DNA from: Candidatus Woesearchaeota archaeon
GTDB lineage: Archaea > Nanobdellota > Nanobdellia > Woesearchaeales > GW2011-AR9
Length of the DNA: 8,843 nt
NCBI GenBank assembly: GCA_016203215.1
Contig: JACQNF010000046.1
Span: 1-8,843 of the forward strand
Reading direction: 5' to 3'
Under the pieces are notes generated by a model that had not been told where the DNA came from, searched no databases, and worked only from the letters and a program-made list of their open reading frames with translations. This document shows, one piece after another, positions 6,228-8,843 of this stretch. Numbering within the stretch: position 1 is the first letter of the stretch; each line of letters starts with the position of its first letter. A program made the translations under genes and the position numbers.

Positions 6228-6238
6228 TCTGTTATCAT
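6210..6238 (+). promoter_or_regulatory. Candidate promoter reading into the tRNA-like element
   Basis: TTGATA (6210-6215) and TATCAT (6233-6238) are separated by 17 bases. The predicted start is near 6245, about 18 bases before the tRNA-like element. Its -10 box overlaps the -10 box of the opposing sigma-gene promoter. The match is good but not perfect, and no transcript is proven. Confidence 0.5.
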
Positions 6239-6246
6239 ATCAGAAT
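6226..6246. repeat. Dyad centred on the divergent -10 boxes (operator candidate)
   Basis: ATTCTG (6226-6231) and CAGAAT (6241-6246) are exact reverse complements, and the inner TAT/ATA (6233-6235, 6237-6239) also pair around C6236. Only one position in the 10-bp half-site breaks the symmetry (T6232/T6240). The dyad covers both -10 boxes and the first bases of the sigma gene, so a bound protein would block both directions. Autoregulation is an inference. Confidence 0.55.
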
Positions 6247-6262
6247 CATGGAAAAGAATCAA
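6234..6262 (-). promoter_or_regulatory. Promoter of the sigma-factor gene
   Basis: Read on the minus strand, TTGATT (6262-6257) and TATGAT (6239-6234) are separated by 17 bases. Only 6 bases separate the -10 box from the sigma ATG at 6227, the same spacing as at 1137-1142. The start point would fall at the A of the ATG, predicting a leaderless mRNA. Confidence 0.7.
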
Positions 6263-6333
6263 TGCTAGATAGCTCAGCTGGAGAGAGCACACCCCTTAGG
6301 GTGAGGTTGGACGTTCGAGGCGTCCCCTTAGGA
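6263..6333 (+). pseudogene. Degenerate tRNA-like element
   Basis: TA then GCTC-AGCTGGAGA-GAGC (6270-6288) is a textbook tRNA D-arm including G18-G19. GGACG-TTCGAGG-CGTCC (6309-6325) is a textbook T-arm, and AGGTT (6304-6308) is a normal variable loop. The anticodon stem CACCC/GGGTG is perfect, but its loop is only CTTA (4 bases) instead of 7. The acceptor strands TGCTAGA (6263-6269) and CCTTAGG (6326-6332) hardly pair, and no CCA is encoded. A forced alternative fold gives a 7-base TTAGGGT loop but leaves a one-base variable loop. CCCCTTAGG occurs twice (6292-6300, 6324-6332), so the acceptor end copies the anticodon-loop region. It is most likely a decayed tRNA gene or a tRNA mimic, not a decoding tRNA. 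Confidence 0.6.
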
Positions 6334-6352
6334 TTTTTCAGGAATTGAATGG

Positions 6353-6367
6353 CCGAGGAATCCTCGG
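6353..6367. repeat. GC-rich perfect palindrome upstream of a promoter
   Basis: CCGAGG and CCTCGG flank AAT, giving a 6-bp perfect stem (7 bp if the A-T is counted). It lies 8 bases upstream of the -35 box at 6376. There is no T-run on either side, so it is not a typical terminator. An operator or activator site is possible. Confidence 0.5.
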
Positions 6368-6375
6368 TAAAGGTA

Positions 6376-6404
6376 TTGATAATTTAAGAAATTTGTGCTA
6401 TAAT
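6376..6404 (+). promoter_or_regulatory. Promoter of the second dehydrogenase gene
   Basis: TTGATA (6376-6381) and a perfect TATAAT (6399-6404) are separated by 17 bases. The ATG at 6416 lies 11 bases after the -10 box, so the leader would be only about 4-5 bases, too short for a Shine-Dalgarno. Confidence 0.8.
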
Positions 6405-6415
6405 CAATTTTCAAT

Positions 6416-7432
6416 ATGATCGTTAAACTCCCCCACCATTTCCCTCCCTACTTTCGCGACAAACGTATTGTGGTTACCGGGGGCACGGGCCTGATTGGTC
6501 GAAGTGTCTGCGAAATGCTCCACAGTATGGGCGCCAAACTCACCATTATTACGCTTGATGATCTCACGTCACCGTATGGCACGGTCATTAAAGGTAATCT
6601 GAATGATTTTAAATTCTGTCAACATGTCACAAAGGGCGCTGATCAAATTTTTCATTTGGCAGGAATTAAAGCTGACCCAATCACGACAAAACTTCGACCC
6701 GCGAGTTTCTTTGTTCCCATGCTGATGATGAATACGAATCTTCTTGAAGCAGCCAGACTGAATGATGTAAGTCGTGTGGTTTACACGAGTTCCATTGGTG
6801 CCTATCCGCCAGCAGAAATCTTTCACGAGTCGCATGATCTCGAAAAAGAATTTCAACAGACTTCAATGGATCAATATCCTGGTTGGGCCAAACGGATGGC
6901 AGAATTACAAATTGAGGCGTATCGAAAAGAACATGGTTTGCTCAATCGTTTTGCGGTGGTGCGCCCATGCAATGTGTTCGGTAAGGGAGACTCATTCGAC
7001 CCAATTAACTCTATGGTGATTCCTTCTCTCATTGCCAAAGTCCGTCAGTATCAACGCAATGGTACGCTAGTGGAATTGTGGGGCGACGGCAGTCCCATTC
7101 GAGATTTTCTCTATAGTGAAGATTGTGCGTTCGGCATTCTCTGTGCAGCATTCTATGGCACCTATGAATGGCCTTATGTCAACCTCGGCTCTGGACATGG
7201 AATTAGTATTCTGGAGCTCGTCCAAACAATGCAAACAGTTGTGCCGTTTGAATATGTCTTTGATAAAACCAAACCCAATGGCTTTCCCAAGCGCGTGATG
7301 GATATTTCCGTGGCGATGAGTATCTGGCCGTATATTCCGCAGGTGAATTTGGAAACGGCACTTAGAGAAACATGGGATTGGTACATCAAACACGAAGACG
7401 AATACAAGCAGCGGCAACAGTATTTCAAATAA
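6416..7432 (+). CDS. NAD(P)-dependent epimerase/dehydratase, GDP-fucose-synthase-like (second copy)
   Basis: This 338-residue extended SDR enzyme is related to, but clearly diverged from, the one at 3239-4201. The cofactor motif is TGGTGLIGR (Gly22, Gly25, Gly28), followed by IFHLAG (78-83) and VYTSSIGAYP (122-131). RPCNVFGKGDSFD...MVIPSLIAKV (183-209), GSPIRDFLYSEDC, and late KPNGFPKRVMD match the GDP-L-fucose synthase group, suggesting a GDP-sugar or similar substrate. As in the first copy, the lysine (Lys159, GWAKRMAELQ) is kept, but the residue four before it is Pro155; the tyrosine is Tyr154, one position early. Its own promoter gives almost no mRNA leader. It is separate from the central operon but probably serves the same pathway. 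Confidence 0.87.
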   Translation: MIVKLPHHFPPYFRDKRIVVTGGTGLIGRSVCEMLHSMGAKLTIITLDDLTSPYGTVIKGNLNDFKFCQHVTKGADQIFHLAGIKADPITTKLRPASFFVPMLMMNTNLLEAARLNDVSRVVYTSSIGAYPPAEIFHESHDLEKEFQQTSMDQYPGWAKRMAELQIEAYRKEHGLLNRFAVVRPCNVFGKGDSFDPINSMVIPSLIAKVRQYQRNGTLVELWGDGSPIRDFLYSEDCAFGILCAAFYGTYEWPYVNLGSGHGISILELVQTMQTVVPFEYVFDKTKPNGFPKRVMDISVAMSIWPYIPQVNLETALRETWDWYIKHEDEYKQRQQYFK

Positions 7433-7440
7433 TGGTTACC

Positions 7441-7469
7441 TTGACAGTTTCACGATAGTTTGATATAAT
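7441..7469 (+). promoter_or_regulatory. Consensus extended -10 promoter
   Basis: TTGACA (7441-7446) and TATAAT (7464-7469) are both perfect, separated by 17 bases, and TG at 7461-7462 gives the extended -10 form TGnTATAAT. The expected start is near 7476, giving a leader of about 28 bases for the gene at 7504. This is the strongest promoter in the window. Confidence 0.88.
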
Positions 7470-7492
7470 GCAATTGTGCTAGTAAAATTCCC

Positions 7493-7500
7493 GGAGGTGA
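7493..7500 (+). promoter_or_regulatory. Perfect Shine-Dalgarno site
   Basis: GGAGGTGA is fully complementary to the 16S rRNA anti-Shine-Dalgarno core. The GGAGG core ends 6 bases before the ATG at 7504. It contrasts with the promoters at 1108, 6234 and 6376, whose genes have no leader for such a site. Confidence 0.85.
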
Positions 7501-7503
7501 AAA

Positions 7504-7728
7504 ATGAAAACCAAGAGTACAAAGATTAAGGACATCGAAGTCAAAAATTTCAAAGAATTGAAAGATGGCAGTGCGACTTTTGATTTATTCCTAGCGCCCG
7601 CCATTGACAAGCAATTACGGGCCGACGCCAAGAAAGCCAAGATGACCGTGCAAAAATTTGTCGTCCATCTGCTTACGCAATATCTGAAGCAAGAAACAGC
7701 CAAATTGAAGTTGATGTGGAATATGTAG
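7504..7728 (+). CDS. Small ribbon-helix-helix-like protein
   Basis: This 74-residue protein is lysine-rich. After a basic N-terminus, ATFDLFLAP (24-32) would form the DNA-contacting strand, IDKQLRADAKKAK (34-46) helix A, and TVQKFVVHLLTQYLKQE (48-64) helix B. This is the order of ribbon-helix-helix proteins of the Arc/MetJ/antitoxin type, which bind DNA as dimers. It stands first behind the strongest promoter and the best ribosome site, so it is probably abundant: an element repressor, antitoxin-like regulator, or DNA-packing protein. No toxin is recognised downstream. The family match is based on pattern only. Confidence 0.7.
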   Translation: MKTKSTKIKDIEVKNFKELKDGSATFDLFLAPAIDKQLRADAKKAKMTVQKFVVHLLTQYLKQETAKLKLMWNM

Positions 7729-7729
7729 G

Positions 7730-7915
7730 ATGGACAATCCGTCCGTGAAGATCACACATTTCACGACCCTGACAATCAACGATCATGTCCTGATGGTCTG
7801 TGGAACTCCCGAAGGCGTCCGGCATTTCATCAAAGAACACGACGGAGATCCTCGTCTGATTAGAGAATTGCCCAAAGAACACATTATGGTCATTCGTGAA
7901 AAAATCAAAACCTAA
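7730..7915 (+). CDS. Hypothetical small protein
   Basis: This 61-residue protein is not recognised. Its first half is beta-like (VKITHFTTLTINDHVLMVCGTP) and the second half helical and charged (EGVRHFIKEHDGDPRLIRELPKEH). It begins 2 bases after the end of the preceding stop, in the same transcription unit as the ribbon-helix-helix-like gene, with only a weak AGG just before the ATG. GTG 7742 is a possible shorter start. It overlaps the next gene by 20 bases, as expected of co-translated genes. It could partner its neighbour, as small two-gene modules do, but nothing in the sequence proves that. Confidence 0.65.
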   Translation: MDNPSVKITHFTTLTINDHVLMVCGTPEGVRHFIKEHDGDPRLIRELPKEHIMVIREKIKT

Positions 7916-8165
7916 GCGTTATTGGTATAGTTGTGTGGAGGAAATGATCTTGAATCCTGCCAAACAATACCAAGGCTACCGCTATTTTCGGGTGGAAATT
8001 TACGATCGCCACAACCGCAAAGATGACTATGCCATTGACGAAGCGCAATTTATGGTGCCGGAAGAATTGTATGAAGGCTTGCGCGAAGCAATTGATTTTA
8101 AAGAAACGAATGTGTTGCCGAAAATTCGGTGGCCAGAGTCAAAAACAAAAGAAGCGTCCTCATGA
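7896..8165 (+). CDS. Hypothetical small protein
   Basis: This 89-residue protein is not recognised. It has a basic start (KKSKPKRYW), a beta-rich middle (YRYFRVEIYDRHNRKDDYAIDEAQFMV, about 29-54), and an acidic helix (EELYEGLREAID). GTG 7896 is the first usable start. It overlaps the upstream gene by 20 bases, and its stop forms ATGA with the next start (8162-8165). It is soluble, without a membrane segment or signal peptide. Its place behind a ribbon-helix-helix-like gene suggests a role in the same small module, but no function can be given. Confidence 0.68.
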   Translation: MKKSKPKRYWYSCVEEMILNPAKQYQGYRYFRVEIYDRHNRKDDYAIDEAQFMVPEELYEGLREAIDFKETNVLPKIRWPESKTKEASS

Positions 8166-8812
8166 CTGATCTTTTCGCTCGAGCCACGCAGGCTCATGCA
8201 ATGGAGTTGAAACAGCAGCAAATTAGACAAGACCAACACCGCGTTCAGCAAGAGCGCCAAGCCTATCGGATTCGTGTCAAACGAGAGAAAGATTTACTGA
8301 GGCTCTGCAAACAAGTATTAGGCTTACAATCCAAAGATTTAGTTATCCATTATCTCAGTGGCTATGGAGATGCCGCGCACTTGCTGTTGGATTATGCCAA
8401 ATACCCCAAAGTACAAATTAGTAGACCTTATATAAGCAATCCCAGCAACACACCTTCCGTGAGCAATGCCAGTGACATAACATTGAGCGTAAGATATCAC
8501 AACAAATCCAACGCTGATGGGATGTACGAGTTATATCAATTCTGTCGTATGACAGATAACATATCCGTCCAAAATCAATATAATCCATTTTTGGTAGGTC
8601 TCCATGCCTGCCACAAATGCGGGGATCATGGCCATGATGGCCCCTATCGTTTTTACCAGTCTCAGACCAAAAACTGTCAGCACACAGGGGCTTGGGAAGC
8701 GATTCATACGCTCGCGGATTATTGTTCATTTTTTGAAATCGGTTGGCGTAAAATCAAAAAACAAATCTTTAACACAGGGACCTCTAAAAATTCCTCATCA
8801 ATATTTTGGTGA
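8162..8812 (+). CDS. Hypothetical coiled-coil protein with Cys/His cluster
   Basis: This 216-residue protein is not recognised. Residues about 10-50 form a glutamine- and arginine-rich helix, likely a coiled coil. The middle (about 85-115) is serine- and asparagine-rich and probably loose. At 150-174 lies a cluster, CHKCGDHGH followed by CQH (Cys150, Cys153, His156, His158, Cys172, His174), that could hold one zinc ion. The tail is basic, then serine-rich. ATG 8162 is preferred to GTG 8129 because it makes the ATGA overlap seen throughout the window; the GTG would extend the overlap by 33 bases. The stop lies inside a terminator-like hairpin, marking the end of the transcription unit. Confidence 0.72.
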   Translation: MTDLFARATQAHAMELKQQQIRQDQHRVQQERQAYRIRVKREKDLLRLCKQVLGLQSKDLVIHYLSGYGDAAHLLLDYAKYPKVQISRPYISNPSNTPSVSNASDITLSVRYHNKSNADGMYELYQFCRMTDNISVQNQYNPFLVGLHACHKCGDHGHDGPYRFYQSQTKNCQHTGAWEAIHTLADYCSFFEIGWRKIKKQIFNTGTSKNSSSIFW

Positions 8813-8818
8813 TTTTTT
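8795..8818 (+). terminator. Likely intrinsic terminator with larger nested inverted repeats
   Basis: TCATCAA (8795-8801) and TTGGTGA (8806-8812) form a 7-bp stem with one G-U pair and a TATT loop, followed directly by TTTTTT (8813-8818). The stem is AT-rich and includes the stop codon of the last gene. Flanking CCTCT-AAAAA (8781-8790) and TTTTT-G-AGAGG (8814-8824) could extend the hairpin. Confidence 0.55.
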
Positions 8819-8843
8819 GAGAGGTTTTATTGATGGGGATGGA

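Noticed and set aside
6263..6333. Functional decoding tRNA
   Set aside because: No fold gives a 5-bp anticodon stem with a 7-base loop together with a normal variable loop and a paired acceptor stem.
6309..6338. Intrinsic terminator formed by the T-arm hairpin and the TTTTT run
   Set aside because: Eight bases separate the stem from the T-run, too far for a normal terminator.
7067..7417. Minus-strand open frames inside the second dehydrogenase
   Set aside because: They overlap a gene with clear SDR motifs along its length and have no supporting signals of their own.
7504..7915. Classical toxin-antitoxin pair
   Set aside because: The first protein is ribbon-helix-helix-like, but the 61-residue neighbour has no recognisable toxin motif, so the pairing is not supported.
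1..8843. CRISPR array, insertion sequence or attachment-site repeats
   Set aside because: No regularly spaced repeats, transposase, terminal inverted repeats or paired attachment repeats were seen; the only direct repeat of note is the 9-mer in the tRNA-like element.

Overview
The window looks like accessory DNA from a bacterial virus, or possibly a prophage or large plasmid. It holds small genes packed with 1-4 base overlaps (TAATG, ATGA and GTGA junctions), many proteins with no recognisable family, GTG and TTG starts, a private sigma factor, a degenerate tRNA-like element, and nucleotide-handling genes of the MazG and CMP/dCMP-deaminase kinds. No capsid, tail, terminase, integrase or replication gene is present, so the viral assignment is an inference. 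All four best promoters match the bacterial housekeeping sigma consensus (TTGAYA, 17-base spacer, TATAAT-like). The 3D-domain cell-wall protein hints at a Gram-positive-type host, but only weakly.

Region 1 (1-1111, + strand) holds the end of a tandem AT-hook protein, an unrecognised basic-tailed protein, and an MmcB-like protein with the PD-(D/E)XK nuclease fold. Region 2 (1108-5594, + strand) is one tightly coupled operon behind a strong promoter nested in an inverted repeat. Its genes, in order, encode a zinc ribbon, a membrane-anchored 3D-domain protein, a cytidine/deoxycytidylate deaminase-like protein, an acidic small protein, a MazG-like pyrophosphohydrolase, a small unknown protein, a GDP-fucose-synthase-like dehydrogenase/epimerase, another unknown protein, and a fusion of an aldo/keto reductase to a ParB/sulfiredoxin-like domain.

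Region 3 (5535-6227, - strand) is a sigma-70-family factor. It runs head-on into the fusion gene and overlaps its last 60 bases. Region 4 (6228-6415) is a dense control region. It contains a symmetric divergent promoter, a degenerate tRNA-like element, a GC-rich palindrome and the promoter of the next gene.

Region 5 (6416-7432, + strand) encodes a second GDP-fucose-synthase-like enzyme under its own promoter. Region 6 (7441-8812, + strand) is a four-gene run behind a consensus extended -10 promoter and a perfect Shine-Dalgarno. It starts with a ribbon-helix-helix-like protein, continues with three unrecognised proteins, and ends in a hairpin with a T-tract.

The most interesting content is the pair of nucleotide-sugar-type dehydrogenases, both without a tyrosine at the normal YxxxK position, placed around the reductase-ParB fusion. 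Together they suggest an unusual sugar or small-molecule modification module linked to nucleotide metabolism. The second notable theme is transcription: three promoters place the start codon 6-11 bases after the -10 box, which predicts leaderless or nearly leaderless mRNAs.
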